From Bactericera cockerelli (lineage: Eukaryota > Arthropoda > Insecta > Hemiptera > Triozidae): a DNA stretch of 64,000 nt. Below, piece after piece: positions 23,679-35,039 of the stretch (position 1 is the stretch's first letter; each line of letters starts with the position of its first letter). A model generated the notes under the pieces. The model did no database searches. It worked only from the letters and a program-made list of their open reading frames with translations, and had not been told where the DNA came from. Position numbers and translations under genes: made by a program. Where the stretch lies: positions 31,532,217 to 31,596,216 of the forward strand of contig CM044956.1 of NCBI GenBank assembly GCA_024516035.1, given 5' to 3'.

Positions 23679-23924
23679 ATGGAAGAAGATCAGAATATTG
23701 AAAACCGACAAAATCAAAAATCACCGACACTGACAACTGACAAGGGGTACAGACAGCAGTCCCTTCAGAAGGATGGAAGGAAAAAGGAAAAGAAATTAAA
23801 GGAAATATTGGATATCGGTTCTAATGAAATGGCCGGGGTCACTGAACAGGCTGCTATAAGCGAGTTGTTTCTTTTTGAGTCAGCTGATGAACAGGAAAGA
23901 AAAATACCACAGATTTCTCTGTGA
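23679..23924 (+). CDS. Small hydrophilic ORF of unknown function
   Basis: An 81-codon ATG-started frame (MEEDQNIENRQNQ...) rich in Lys, Glu, Gln and Asp, with a lysine-rich middle (KDGRKKEKKLKE). There is no signal peptide, membrane segment or recognised motif. The local DNA is less AT-rich than its surroundings and does not look like a repeat. It could be a single exon, a small gene or chance. No splice partner was found. Confidence 0.25.
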   Translation: MEEDQNIENRQNQKSPTLTTDKGYRQQSLQKDGRKKEKKLKEILDIGSNEMAGVTEQAAISELFLFESADEQERKIPQISL

Positions 23925-25234
23925 ATTATAACTGTGGGTGAAAATCACGGGCCTTGCCCTTTGGGGCAAATCCCAATGGAGCAAACGTAAATAAACAATA
24001 TTTTTTCATGCTTCTCAAAATTTGTAAAGATGACCGCGAAAGGTAGAATTCGTGATAGCTTTTGTTTATTTTTTCCTACATGCAGTACATGCTTTTGTTG
24101 TTTGGTTAGAAACTAGGAAAATGATAAAAATGTAATCTTCATATTCTGTAAGTATTCTAAAAACAAAGTTTTAGATTGCAAATGAAAAAATCCAACCCAA
24201 CCCAGTCTAGGTGAGATTAATACAATAAAATTCTCTGTTTATCCTACTAGGATGAGACTAAAGAGTCCCTTTACTCTCCAAGTAGAATTGTTGGGATTAG
24301 GAAGGGCATTCAGTGGGTAAATATGTGCTACAACCAACCAACCATGAAATTGAACAATGCCAACAACAAGGAGAAAGTAATGTGTCATAAATGTATTTTG
24401 AATATTCCAGCTTGCAATCTCATTTATCCTACTGGTGATATAGCTGGTCAGGCATGTATTGCTAAGGTCCAAGAAGCTTCTATTAAGAGGTTGGTGGGTA
24501 CATAAATATAGAATTCAGTTTTCAAAACCCAAACCATTATTTAGCCCTGTTATGTCAGACTGGTATTCAGGTCATTATTGACCCGTATTTAAATAAGCCG
24601 GAAAACTAATGTTTCAAAAGATTTCTTAAGACATTTCTCTATTACCAATAGCAAGACACCCTGTTATTGTATTTGGAGACAAAACAATGAAATACCACTG
24701 AGCTTTCTTCCCAATAAAAACATGAGATGCATTGTCAGCATGTCTCTATGATGTAGTTAAATGTGTTTTTTTTTTCAGATTGTAGCTACTACCAAAAAAG
24801 TGATCAGAACCCATAAACTAAAAAAAGCTGGAAAATCATCAGATTAAGGCCAATACTCTGATGGTCTCTCATCTAAGTTCTGCTATTTATGCTCATTAAA
24901 GCTATATATTAAAGAACTACAAAAACTCAAAGAAGAAAAATTGTTAACTGCAGTTGTTGTGGTGTCACACCAGTTTATTTCTCATTATTGTTTGTATTTT
25001 GTAACTGTTTACAGCTAGCTAAGGAATGGTATTTTTGAAGAGACTCTCTTACTTGTGGTTTTGAAAGCTTCATTATTTTGTGGTCACTAGTACAGTCCAC
25101 TCTAAATAATTCCAACTCTTTATAAATAAAAAGTTTTTTTATGTCCTTCCAACTTGGAAATATCAAGAGTTAACTGTACTTAAAGCAGAGGCTGAACAAA
25201 GTCTCACCAAGTTCCAAGTTATTGGGAAACTACT

Positions 25235-25325
25235 TAATAGTATAGTATAGTAGTGCTTTATTTAGACTGTCGGCTCGAGACAGGAAGTCCCATTACGCTA
25301 ACAGTTTAATATGTCAAGAAACTCT
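25235..25325 (-). mobile_element. LINE-like 3' end with TATAG-repeat tail, copy 1
   Basis: AGTGCTTTATTTAGACTGTC followed by GGCTCGAGACAGGAAGTCCC is the reverse complement of 57820-57890, where the same block also ends in pentanucleotide repeats. Shared 3' ends with short tandem-repeat tails are typical of LINE insertions. Confidence 0.65.
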
Positions 25326-25397
25326 AAAACCCTTTTACCTCTATGTCTTTGGGGCTATGTTTTAGAAATAGAGAAAAAATATACCCACAGTACCCCA

Positions 25398-25740
25398 TTA
25401 AGGTTGATTCACACACACCTGTGACATGACAGTGTCACGTCTATGACGTGATCCCTCCGGCGAGGAAAATCAGATTCTTGTAGGAATTTGAAGGGCCCTA
25501 TTCCCACTCGCCTGGCAGGTGACCATGACAGTGCAAATAGTGCTTGTACTGTGATCTGGCCGGTGATTTTGATTTTACCAGTGTTTCTCTGCAATTACCA
25601 GTGTTTTCATGCAAGTGCACTGCCACTGCTTGGTTGGAGCACTGACCAGTGTGAATAGAAATCACTGTGTTCACAGCCGGGATAATCACGTTCTGGTTAT
25701 GGAACTGCCATGTCACGGGTGTGTGTGAATCAACTTTTAA
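25398..25740. mobile_element. MITE with long inverted ends, TTAA-flanked
   Basis: GGTTGATTCACACACACC at the left is mirrored by GGGTGTGTGTGAATCAAC at the right, extending to GTGACATG / CATGTCAC. TTAA occurs at both edges (25398-25401 and 25737-25740). There is no coding capacity. It lacks the double-palindrome layout of the other TTAA elements. Confidence 0.75.
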
Positions 25741-26215
25741 GGTTGCTTTTAAATCTTGACTCGCAAGTACTTGCACCAAAAAATATCATTCTCAGCTCTA
25801 ACTCAATCATGTTTGGATCATTCCTTACAGAGGGTATCAAATTTTACAACAGCCTCCCTATTGATCTAAAATCCCTCCACCCTGAAATACTTTAAAAGAA
25901 AAACTTTTTGATCTTATGTTGTATTCTTTTTCTGAGATTTCAGTGTGACCTGGCTACCATACAGTCTTATCACTATACCTCACCACTGTTTTTTTATTTA
26001 TATAAATGAATGAATCATTCTCATCAATTAGTCAACATTTTCCTCTGTCTTTCTACCTTGTCATCCTTCTGCTATATCTCAATTCTTAGCATTTTTCTCC
26101 TCTTTTTATTATTTGTTTTTAAAATAAGTAAATATAAATATCTAAGTTAGTTTCAAGACTAGAATAAGAAATTGTGTACATGGTAATGTAATTAAACAAT
26201 AAAAATAAAAATATT
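25741..26215 (+). pseudogene. LINE ORF2 C-terminal remnant and 3' UTR
   Basis: A short frame ending FYNSLPIDLKSLHPEIL (stop at about 25895) resembles the extreme C-terminus of non-LTR ORF2 proteins. An AT-rich 3' UTR with AATAAAAATAAAAATATTAT repeats follows and ends near 26215. It is truncated. Identification rests on the C-terminal motif only. Confidence 0.45.
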
Positions 26216-27321
26216 ATTATTATAAAAAGTTGGCATTAAAGTACAGCACTCACATTATCAACCTTTATTTTTGTTTTTTCTTTTTGTTGGTCTTCTTAAT
26301 TATTTTGTTATAAATTGTTGAGTTATTTGTTTTGTTAAAAAAATTAAGTATGAATAAATAAAGACAGAAATAAAGGATTTTTTACATTAAAAAAGTAAAT
26401 GTAAAAAATGTTTTCTTTTTCAAACATTAAGCTTAGAGTAAGTTCAGAAAGAGGTTGAAATTAATCAAACATTTAGTTTGACTAGGACATAAATCCAGTC
26501 TGGATAAATTGTTTTCTTTATGTCAAAATCAAAGATTTATTTTTAGTCTCTCTTTCACATCAAAATCAAGTCTGTATTATGATAGTAAATTTCTTATTGA
26601 TTAAAAGCATTATCATATTTTAGTGTCTTTTAATTTTATTAACTTCATATGATTAGGTAAATTGTTTATTTTGTTGCACAAATCTTATTGATCTTGTGGT
26701 AGGACTTTATGAAGGACATTATTGTTATTTTCTTTTTTTACTTATTTATTTTGTCATTTGTTTGTTTTTTCTTAATTTTATACTGTTACCATTGTACTCT
26801 GTCCTAATAAAGCATAATAAAAAAAGTCATCACATCTGATTTAGACAAATCTTTGTATGTATACGCATATTAGTGTTTACATAGGCCATTTGTAATTATT
26901 TTTAAATAAATTATGATTTAGCTTTCTCATATTAGAAATTGGAAGTATTGTGTTAGCCCCCCCCTAGCCATAATCCTGGCTACGCCCATGAGCTGTGTTA
27001 TAATGTGGTCACTAATATACCTTTAATTATTGGTTTTAGGGCTCATGATTTTAATCAAGTACTCAGGTCCTTGAGTATCAAAAAATAAAAATTACTCAAT
27101 TAGAAAAAATCAGAAAATTACTCAGTTAGTGAAAATCACTTGAGTATTGGAGCATTCAAGGCTGGTGGTGGTAAGGTTCAATAGAGGTATAGTTACCATG
27201 GATACAAAAGAAACTTTTAAATTTTTCAACCCTTTACAAAGAAAATGTAAAGCTAGTATCAGTGGAATATTCTTGAACTGTCATTGAAGTGTGTTATGGT
27301 TGTTGTTGTTGTTGAAAACAG

Positions 27322-27647
27322 TATGTATGTATGATTTTTTTTTTTTTGTATGATTTTTTTTATCTGTGGTGAAGCACAAGGCCTCTTCACAATTTTTGTG
27401 GGTAGTGCAGCATTACTAAGAGCCTCCTGTACTTTTCGAATTCTATTACATTATTTTCTTTTTACTCTGGTAATGCCGCCACTGGTCGTTACTCATACAA
27501 GTAGCTACTCATTTTTCCTCACGAGGTATGAGTGGACCCCGAACATCCAACTACAGAGCAGGAAAATTCCTGCCCTGCTGGGAATCGAACCCAGGTCACC
27601 ATGCATTCAATGCCAAGCACGCTAACTCACTCTGCCACGGTGACTAG
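27322..27647 (-). mobile_element. tRNA-derived SINE with 16-bp target duplication
   Basis: The exact repeat TTGTTGTTGAAAACAG at 27306-27321 and 27648-27663 brackets the copy. On the minus strand the head is tRNA-like (GTCACCGTGGCAGAGTGAGT, B-box-like GGGTTCGATTCCC). A body with CCGAACATCC... and CCTCGTGAGGAAAAATGAGT (reverse-complement reading) and an A-rich end follow. Related copies are at 27755-28035, 33850-34000, 44120-44360 and 49506-49800. Confidence 0.85.
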
Positions 27648-27754
27648 TTGTTGTTGAAAACAGTTATTTTTCTTGAAGAATAAATTTAATATTTATAAGT
27701 CAATATTCTGGGAGTCTTTTCAAACCAAGTTTTAATAAATATACATGTCATTGT

Positions 27755-28035
27755 ATTAGTCACTGTGGCAGACCGAGTTAGCGCCCTAGGCATTGCACAC
27801 ATAGTGACCTGGGTTCGATTCCCAGCGGGGTAGGATTTTTTCTGCTCTGTACTTGGATGTTCGGGGTCCACTCATACCTCGTGAGGAAAAATGAGTAGCT
27901 GCTTTAATGTGAAGCAGCGACCAGTGGCAGAATCTTAGGCAAAAAAATAATACAAGATATTGTAAATTAAAGTGGTAAAGTCCTATGATTCTGCGCTACC
28001 CACTAAAATTGTGACATAATAACACAAAAAAAGCA
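27755..28035 (+). mobile_element. tRNA-derived SINE, second copy
   Basis: GTCACTGTGGCAGACCGAGT begins the tRNA-like head, GACCTGGGTTCGATTCCCAG is the B-box region, and the body matches the inverted copy 110 bp to the left. I found no clear target duplication. Confidence 0.75.
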
Positions 28036-28039
28036 TTAT

Positions 28040-29240
28040 TATTATTATTTAATAAATCAAGCTCGCCGGGAGGCGAGCGCTCGTCAAGCAGCGCCAGCCT
28101 ACCGGCCTATATTAACACGAAACAGAGTTTATATGTATTTTGTTTTATTGTTTTCGCACACTTCCCGCAAACTTTTATCAATTTTTATTTCAAATTCGTA
28201 ATGAGACGCGAAAATAGATTGTGTTTCACGAAAGCGCGAGGTTCCTACGTACAGTTAAAGTCGTTTTCTAGCCACGCCGAAAATCTTGAATTTCATGAAA
28301 TTTTTCATACGGGTTTTTTTTTTTTTTTTTCAGACCAATTTTCTGTCAAGGGTACAGCAACGTGTGCTTATCGTGGAAAGACGTGAGACACGTTTTTGAA
28401 AAGGGAATTTTCATCTCTGCATACCTTTTATAGTTTCAAGTATTTATTTTTTTATAGGATAGGAGATATAGCCTTCTAAAATAAAACGGGAAAGTTGCAC
28501 AGAGCCGCCCCTGGTTATCTTGGAGCTGCGATTGTGATATTTTTCGAAAGGCCTTATCATAGGAAAAAATATAAAAATATAACTAAAGTATTACAATGGA
28601 CCAAACTTGAGTTATACCCTTTGAAAGGAATACTTATTATGGAGCCCAGAGCCGTCCATTATTATCCTAGAGTTGTATTTCTTTTTTTTTTAGAAAGGTC
28701 TAGTCAAAGGGAATGAGATCACTTAATTTCAGATGGTTGAAACAAGTAGAAAAGTATTTAAAGCCATCTAAAGGAATATCTAAAATGAACCCTGGAGCCA
28801 CGCCTATTTATCCCAAGTTGATGACTGAAGGTTCTTTCTAAAGGTCTAATTACGCAGAAATATACTACGATGTAAATAAAATGTTAGAAAAATCAGCGAC
28901 AGTGTGAGACATAAAAATAAAAAACTGAAATAAGATTTATGAGAGTAACAAAAAATCTTCGTCTCACATAGAACTTAAAATATGGGTGGGATATAATCGT
29001 CATTGCTTCATCCAAGCTGCCAGCAGACTGAATTCTCAGCTAGGGAATAATAACGTTTTTTAACTTCATTCAGAGATTTCTACATCAAGAGGTAAACTAG
29101 GTCTATATTATGAGAAGTGTATAAAGTATTGGCCAGTAAGAAGAAAAATATTGATTAAAATAGATCAAAACAATGATAAATTATAATTAAAGTTATAAAG
29201 TGAAAGTTAGTGAGCCACTAACTTTCACCGAAGCAACAAC
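28040..29240. other. No gene recognised
   Basis: AT-rich DNA with a poly(T) stretch near 28314-28330. Short open frames here lack coding character. I see no element boundary before the direct repeat at 29243. Confidence 0.5.
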
Positions 29241-29242
29241 AC

Positions 29243-30751
29243 TACAGTCGATTCTTCACTTTTACCAAAAACACGAACCACCTAACCTCAAAATCAGCGT
29301 TTCGCTCGAAATACGCTTACTTTTTGCAAAATCAGGGATTGGCAAGAATATAAACAAAATTGTGGCGGTAATTTAAAAAAAAAACCTTCATTATGTGAAA
29401 TTGAGGCGTATTTGGTGTTTGATCATTTGTCAAATAATTAAATATAATAATCTTTACTCTATAGAAATAAACAACGAATTTAATTATTCAACAGGGTTCA
29501 ACAAACAACCATAAACATTATTTACGAAAAATTCTCTAGAATAATTCATTTTTAATTCTCATTAAACTATCCCTTTTTCTCTTTTACTTTACTACAGTCA
29601 TTGCTTCCCAGCTTCATTTTTTTATATTTCTTCATCTGTTAACTTGCCGATGAGGGCGATGAGGTAAAGTGAAGTCGCTGAGATTAATGTTTTGGAGATC
29701 GCGCATGGCACTTGGTCTATTTTTGTGCATAAATTTAAAATCATCGAAATCGAATTTTGTTTCAACGAAATTCGGATCGCCCTAAAAGATTATTGCTTTA
29801 AACCTGGCGGGACGCAGTCATATATATATTATATACGAATGTCAAGGAACCAAGGTCTGTCGTAATCTAGCTTGTGATCAATTGTATACTATGGACATGA
29901 AAGGAGCCTAGACATTGGATTTGGGCGTCCATATAATCCTCTCACCACCGTGATTTAGGTATCAATACCTATCTCACGGACACGGAATTATGATTACATA
30001 ATTGTATACTATTTGTAAAATATTTTTGTTGTTGTAATTATTACTAAGTTACGCGCGCCCTAAAACTTTTTATATTCTTGTTGCAAATAATATTGAATGT
30101 TATAGATGGCGGCATGCAGTCATATCTGACATTGAAGGAACTAAGATTACGACAGACGATTACAACAGACCTTTTGGTTCCTTCAATGTCGGATCTGACT
30201 GCGTGCCGTTGGATTATAATCGAGTTATTTTGCCTTAAATTACAGTCAATTGTATTTGCAACAATAATAAAAAAAGTTTTAGTGCGCGAGTAAGTATATA
30301 AAAATTACAAAATTGATTTAAAAATTTATATCATAAAAATAGAACGCAAATGACTTCTGCTAGTAGTGGGATTATATTTACTCTGCGAGAAAAAAACATC
30401 TTAGTTAAAAAAATCTTGTGACTGAGGTATGTATTATTAGTACCTCTTTGGTAACTTCAGCAATAAGAGTTAAAATATTTTGCCGTACCCTGTAGAAATT
30501 TCGATAAAAATTTCAAGACGTTGGTAGCTTCGGGTACATTAGCTTTTCTTGTTTTTATGCTTTCTGTTTATGTTCTTGAATTTTTAAATTTTGGCGCTTT
30601 TACTTTTTTGCTATCTTTGGCGTATATCACAAAAAATACGCCAACTCCGTTTCGCGAGAGCAAAACTCTACTGGCGCTATCTTGAAGAATCCTTTGGAAC
30701 TAACATTTTTCGAAAAACACGGTGTTTTTTTGTAAGTGAAGAACCCATCAT
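29243..30751 (+). repeat. Long direct repeat, left copy (~1.5 kb)
   Basis: From TACAGTCGATTCTTCAC to GTGAAGAACCCATCAT the sequence matches 37713-39217 almost base for base; I note only scattered substitutions and small indels. It contains an imperfect hairpin at 30110-30208. The last 150 bp are more GC-rich (GCCAACTCCGTTTCGCGAGA) and promoter-like. The reverse transcriptase ORF starts 149 bp beyond its right edge. It could be a 5' UTR, a terminal-repeat-like unit or an unrelated duplicated repeat. Confidence 0.88.
30110..30208. repeat. Hairpin within the direct repeat, left copy
   Basis: Arms 30110-30142 (CGGCATGCAGTCATATCTGA...) and 30176-30208 (...GATCTGACTGCGTGCCG) are inverted with few mismatches around a ~33-nt loop. 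A third related arm lies at about 29811-29865. Confidence 0.8.
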
Positions 30752-33700
30752 AAACCGGTCTGCTCCCGAAATTCAGAAATAACTCTAGAACTGAAAGTTT
30801 CCAAATTAAATTAAGAATTTACATTGGAATTCCTGATGTTTTTATTTTTCCTTGAAATCATCAGCCTTTTAAAATTTTAGACCATGACATTCTTCTTTAA
30901 ATGATGAATGATAATACTTCTTCCACCTTTTCTTCAGAAGATGTTTTAAGCCGTATCCCATGTCCTCATTCTCCAAATCGCACTTTTGTAAGCGAGAGAA
31001 CATTGCAAGTTCATTTGAGAAAAAAGCACTTGGTTGCAGATGTTGCTGAAATTGACGAAATCGAAGAGCTCAAACAAAATTTAATCACAGCTAAGTCCCG
31101 AATACAAGTCTTACGAAGAGTTCCTAAAGGAGCACGTCGTATAGTAGCAGACAAATTTTCCAATGTTATTAAAAAATGTGTTCAAACAAATACTATACAA
31201 GATTGGTCACAACTTTTGTTGTTTTCATACATCGTTTTCCACACTGACGGAGACAAAAAAAAATCTTTAACAAATAAAATTAAAGAAAATATTGCAAGTT
31301 TTACATTTAACCCTCCGACAAAATCAAAATCGAAGAAGTCCACACCTTTATCTTTATCAAAGAGAATTGAAGCCAAAGTTGAAGATTTTGATATAAAAGG
31401 AGCTGTTCGCGTTCTTAGTTCGGATGATTCTCTTGCCCCGTACAACGACACAAACCTACAATTATTGCAAAGCAAACACCCCGTTCCTCAAACTGAATTG
31501 AAATATCCAGATACCCCTAATGAAAATGATGTTTCATTGGTTGTCTCAGAAAAGCTTGTGCAATCCGGAATTTCATCTTTTCCAAATGGTTCTTCTGGTG
31601 GCATGGACGGTTTTCGACCCCAGTTCTTGAAAGATATTACTTCGTTTTCATGTGGAGAAAATGGCAAGAAAGTCCTATCTGCTTTGACGGATCTATGCAA
31701 TTTTATGTTATCTGGTCGTGTGAATTTGCAAATAACACCTATTCTTTTTGGGGCTTCACTCTGTGCTTTGAATAAGAAGGATGGTGGTTTGCGACCAATA
31801 GCAGTGGGAAGCGTTTTTAGAAGACTTGCTGCTAAAGTTGCCGCGCGGTGCGTACAGAATGATTTAATTAATTATCTTTCACCTTCTCAGTTGGGTGTGG
31901 CCGTGAAGAAAGGATGTGAAGTTGCTGTACATGCTATAAGGACATATGTGACTCAATTGGAGAACAGAAACAAACTGTTGTTGAAAATTGACTTTTCCAA
32001 TGCATTTAATAGTATATCTCGTGATGTCATGCTTCAAGAAGTGAAAAAGAAAGTGCCGCCAATTTATCCATTTCTAGATCAATGCTACCGAAATCCATCT
32101 TTTTTATTTTTCGGTAAAGATATTGTTTTATCTCAAACAGGTTGCCATCAAGGTGATCCCTGTGGCCCTCTTCTGTTCAGCCTCACAGTTCATCCAATTG
32201 TTACATCCATCACATCAGAGCTGAACAGTTGGTATCTTGATGATGCGGTCATTGCTGACACTCCTGATAAAGTTTTGGAAAACTTCACAAAAATCGTTGA
32301 AATGGCAAGAAAAATAGGACTCGAAATAAATCCAGACAAGTGTGAGTTGTATTCTTGTTCAAAGTCAATTGATAGTACTACAGTCCACAACTTCAATACT
32401 ATTTCACCTGGTATCCGCGTCATAAATGATGCGGAACTCAGCTTGCTGGGTTCTCCGGTTCTTGATGCTGGATTTTCAAGTTTTATGACACCAAAAATTG
32501 ACAAATTAAAACTTCTCATATCTCGTCTAGAAGAAATTAACGCGCATGTCAGCTATGTGCTTTTGAAGAACTGTCTACTTATTCCAAAAATGACCTATCT
32601 AATGAGAACGAGTCCTCTATGGAAATTCAAAGATATAATAGAGTCCATCGATAAACTTTTATATGACTCATTAGAATCTATCTTAAATACACGTTTAAAC
32701 GAAGATCAATGGACTATGGCGACACTTCCTATAAAGAAAGGTGGAATTGGATTACGCAAGATCAGTGACCTCGCTCTTCCAGCTTTCCTCAGCTCTCTTC
32801 ATGGTGTGCAGGACTTGATGTCTCAGATACTCTCTTTTATGGATAATCAAGTTCATGTTCAATCTTTGAATGAAGTCATGGATGTCTGGAAAAGTAAATT
32901 CAGTAATCAATTGCCCAAAGACATGCAATTTCAAAAAAGTTGGGATGAAATCAGCACTAATATGATCATTGAAGAAAAGTTGAATTTTATAAGTGATTCA
33001 GAAAATGCACGTTTTTTGGCATTAAAAGCCAGTGAATCTGGTGCCTGGCTCCATGCATATCCTTCGAAAAACATTGGGACACAAATGGATAACTTGTCCT
33101 TCAGAACTTGTATTGCTCTCCGTTTGGGTTGTTCCATAATGAAGAAACATCAATGTGAATGTGGAACTACTGTTCAGGACAATGGTCATCATGGACTAAG
33201 CTGCCAAAAGAGTAAAGGTCGTTTTCCTCGTCACTCAGAATTAAATGATATAATACATCGAGCTTTAACATCAATCAATATTCCCTCCACTCTTGAACCA
33301 GTTGGACTATCTCGAAGTGATGGGAAACGACCCGATGGCATGACTCTTGTGCCGTGGAGCAAAGGAAAAGTTATGGTCTGGGACTGCACTTGTGTAGACA
33401 CCCTGGCGGCCTCATACTTGTCGAGAACCAAAGAAACTTGTGGAGCCGCAGCAGAGGAAGCCAGTGAAAGAAAAACCAAGAAGTACCAATGCATCGTGGA
33501 TCAAAACTATTTGTTCATACCCTTAGCTTTCGAAACTCTAGGACCATGGTGCATTGAGGCCAAAAAGATTGTTGAGTACATTGGTAACAAACTGACAATG
33601 ATAACGGGCAGCTCCAGGGCCAAAGTGTACCTGAAGCAACGGATTTCCCTCGCTATTCAACGAGGGAATGCAACATCGATTTTGGGTACACTGCCTAGTG

Positions 33701-33791
33701 GGAAATCTTTGGAAGAGATATTTCTAATTGAGTAGTGGTTGATTTATTTTATAAAATACATTAATTTAGTTTGATTAAAAAAAAAAAAAAA
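30752..33791 (+). mobile_element. RLE-type retroelement body (short 5' UTR, ORF, poly(A))
   Basis: The unit runs from the edge of the left direct repeat through the ORF to the A15 tail. I found no clear target-site duplication, so the true 5' boundary is uncertain; it may lie inside the direct repeat. Confidence 0.6.
30901..33735 (+). CDS. Reverse transcriptase with PD-(D/E)XK-like endonuclease (non-LTR type)
   Basis: An intact 944-codon single ORF. The N-terminus carries a degenerate C2H2-like finger (CPHSPNRTFVSERTLQVHLR then KKH) in which the second Cys is missing. The reverse transcriptase has motif A KIDFSNAFNS (from about 361), motif B GCHQGDPCGPLLF (from about 414) and motif C YLDD (445-448). 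A C-terminal CECG...GHH...C cluster (752-768) precedes RPDG (810-813) and VWDCTC (826-831), the layout of a restriction-like endonuclease such as that of R2-group elements. There is no AP endonuclease or RNase H. An A15 tract at 33777-33791 marks the 3' end. I recognise the family type (RLE-bearing, metazoan) but cannot name its clade. Confidence 0.88.
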   Translation: MMNDNTSSTFSSEDVLSRIPCPHSPNRTFVSERTLQVHLRKKHLVADVAEIDEIEELKQNLITAKSRIQVLRRVPKGARRIVADKFSNVIKKCVQTNTIQDWSQLLLFSYIVFHTDGDKKKSLTNKIKENIASFTFNPPTKSKSKKSTPLSLSKRIEAKVEDFDIKGAVRVLSSDDSLAPYNDTNLQLLQSKHPVPQTELKYPDTPNENDVSLVVSEKLVQSGISSFPNGSSGGMDGFRPQFLKDITSFSCGENGKKVLSALTDLCNFMLSGRVNLQITPILFGASLCALNKKDGGLRPIAVGSVFRRLAAKVAARCVQNDLINYLSPSQLGVAVKKGCEVAVHAIRTYVTQLENRNKLLLKIDFSNAFNSISRDVMLQEVKKKVPPIYPFLDQCYRNPSFLFFGKDIVLSQTGCHQGDPCGPLLFSLTVHPIVTSITSELNSWYLDDAVIADTPDKVLENFTKIVEMARKIGLEINPDKCELYSCSKSIDSTTVHNFNTISPGIRVINDAELSLLGSPVLDAGFSSFMTPKIDKLKLLISRLEEINAHVSYVLLKNCLLIPKMTYLMRTSPLWKFKDIIESIDKLLYDSLESILNTRLNEDQWTMATLPIKKGGIGLRKISDLALPAFLSSLHGVQDLMSQILSFMDNQVHVQSLNEVMDVWKSKFSNQLPKDMQFQKSWDEISTNMIIEEKLNFISDSENARFLALKASESGAWLHAYPSKNIGTQMDNLSFRTCIALRLGCSIMKKHQCECGTTVQDNGHHGLSCQKSKGRFPRHSELNDIIHRALTSINIPSTLEPVGLSRSDGKRPDGMTLVPWSKGKVMVWDCTCVDTLAASYLSRTKETCGAAAEEASERKTKKYQCIVDQNYLFIPLAFETLGPWCIEAKKIVEYIGNKLTMITGSSRAKVYLKQRISLAIQRGNATSILGTLPSGKSLEEIFLIE

Positions 33792-33849
33792 TATTATTTG
33801 GTGAATCCTATTTGGATAAACACAAACTTTTATGTACCTATTGAGCAGT

Positions 33850-34000
33850 CTCTGTGGTCGTCGACTGGTGTAGGTAAAACACAAAGTTTGCAAGGTGACC
33901 TGGGTTCGAATCCCGGCTAGGTATAATTTTTTTTACTCTGTACTTTGGATGTCCGGTTTTCTCGTGAGAAAAAAAACAGTAGTTGGTAGTTTGCGTCAAC
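33850..34000 (+). mobile_element. tRNA-derived SINE, 5' part
   Basis: CTCTGTGGTCGTCGACTGGT begins a tRNA-like head, GACCTGGGTTCGAATCCCGG is a good B-box, and TTTTTTACTCTGTACTTTGG with TTTTCTCGTGAG matches the body of the 27.3-kb family. It is 3'-truncated. Confidence 0.65.
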
Positions 34001-34505
34001 CTCCTATGACCGTTTAATTTCGAACGAAGTGAGTATGGTTTAACTCGATCAATATTGATTTGTCACAATCTAATTATCCATGTACCTATGTATGTAACAA
34101 TTGTAACATTGTAACAAGATATAAGTTGCATTTTTTGTCCAATCGAGCTGAAATTTTCAGGGTATATTCCATGGATATATGCTTGCTTATTAATTTATAA
34201 TTATTAAATGTATTATCTAGTATAATGTCTCACTTCTTCTGTTTATACCTACCAACTGATTATGCTGAATTGACACCATGTTTAGTAACTCGAAGTTAGG
34301 CAAATATATGGGTCAACATTTCTTATAGCCATAGTTTAAGAGGCAATTTCGGAACATACAATAATACTCAGCACTTTCATTTCCCTCTTTATTTTACCAA
34401 GATCGAATTTCCATCTACCTACCATGTACTTAGGTACATATTATAATTCAAATTGTACCTATTGTAAACAAAAAAATTTCAAATTTTTCTACTGCAAGTA
34501 AAAAT

Positions 34506-34956
34506 TATCCCACAAAAAACTACCGTTAAAAAAAGGGCCAAGTTCCAAAAAGGTTTCGCCAATGAATGCAGTGATATCTTGTTTACGGCCAAGTTATCTT
34601 GGTACTAAACTATTTCTTTTATTAAAGCCCATTTTCTGAGTTCCTCATTTTGTATGTTTTTAACTGCAAACTATCCTCTAACTTGGCCAGTTTTATGTCA
34701 TCGGTTGTATGGAATATTACGACTATATGTAGAGGTACAAAATGACAATATAACCATCACAAGGAGCGAAACTGGCCAAGTTAGAGGATAGTTTGCAGTT
34801 AAAAACATACAAAATGAGGAACTCAGAAAATGGGCTTAAATAAAAGAAATAGTTTAGTACCAAGATAACTTGGCCGTAAACAAGATATCACTGCATTCAT
34901 TGGCGAAACCTTTTTGGAACTTGGCCCTTTTTTTAACGGTAGTTTTTTGTGGGATA
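34506..34956. mobile_element. Foldback element: 188-bp near-identical inverted arms
   Basis: Left arm 34506-34693 (TATCCCACAAAAAACTACCG...) and right arm 34769-34956 are reverse complements with about one visible difference, separated by a 75-bp spacer. It is non-coding. If transcribed it would give a long perfect hairpin RNA. It is probably a MITE or foldback transposon. Confidence 0.85.
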
Positions 34957-35039
34957 TCATTACTTTTTGTAAATGTTTCGTTTCACAAACATGCACATCT
35001 CAGCGCATGCAGTTTAATTTTTTTTATGAAAAATTTCAG

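Noticed and set aside
30591..30782. 63-codon ORF (and its twin at 39057-39278) in the direct repeats
   Set aside because: The frame begins at TTG rather than ATG, the two copies differ in their ends, and the sequence looks like non-coding or promoter DNA.
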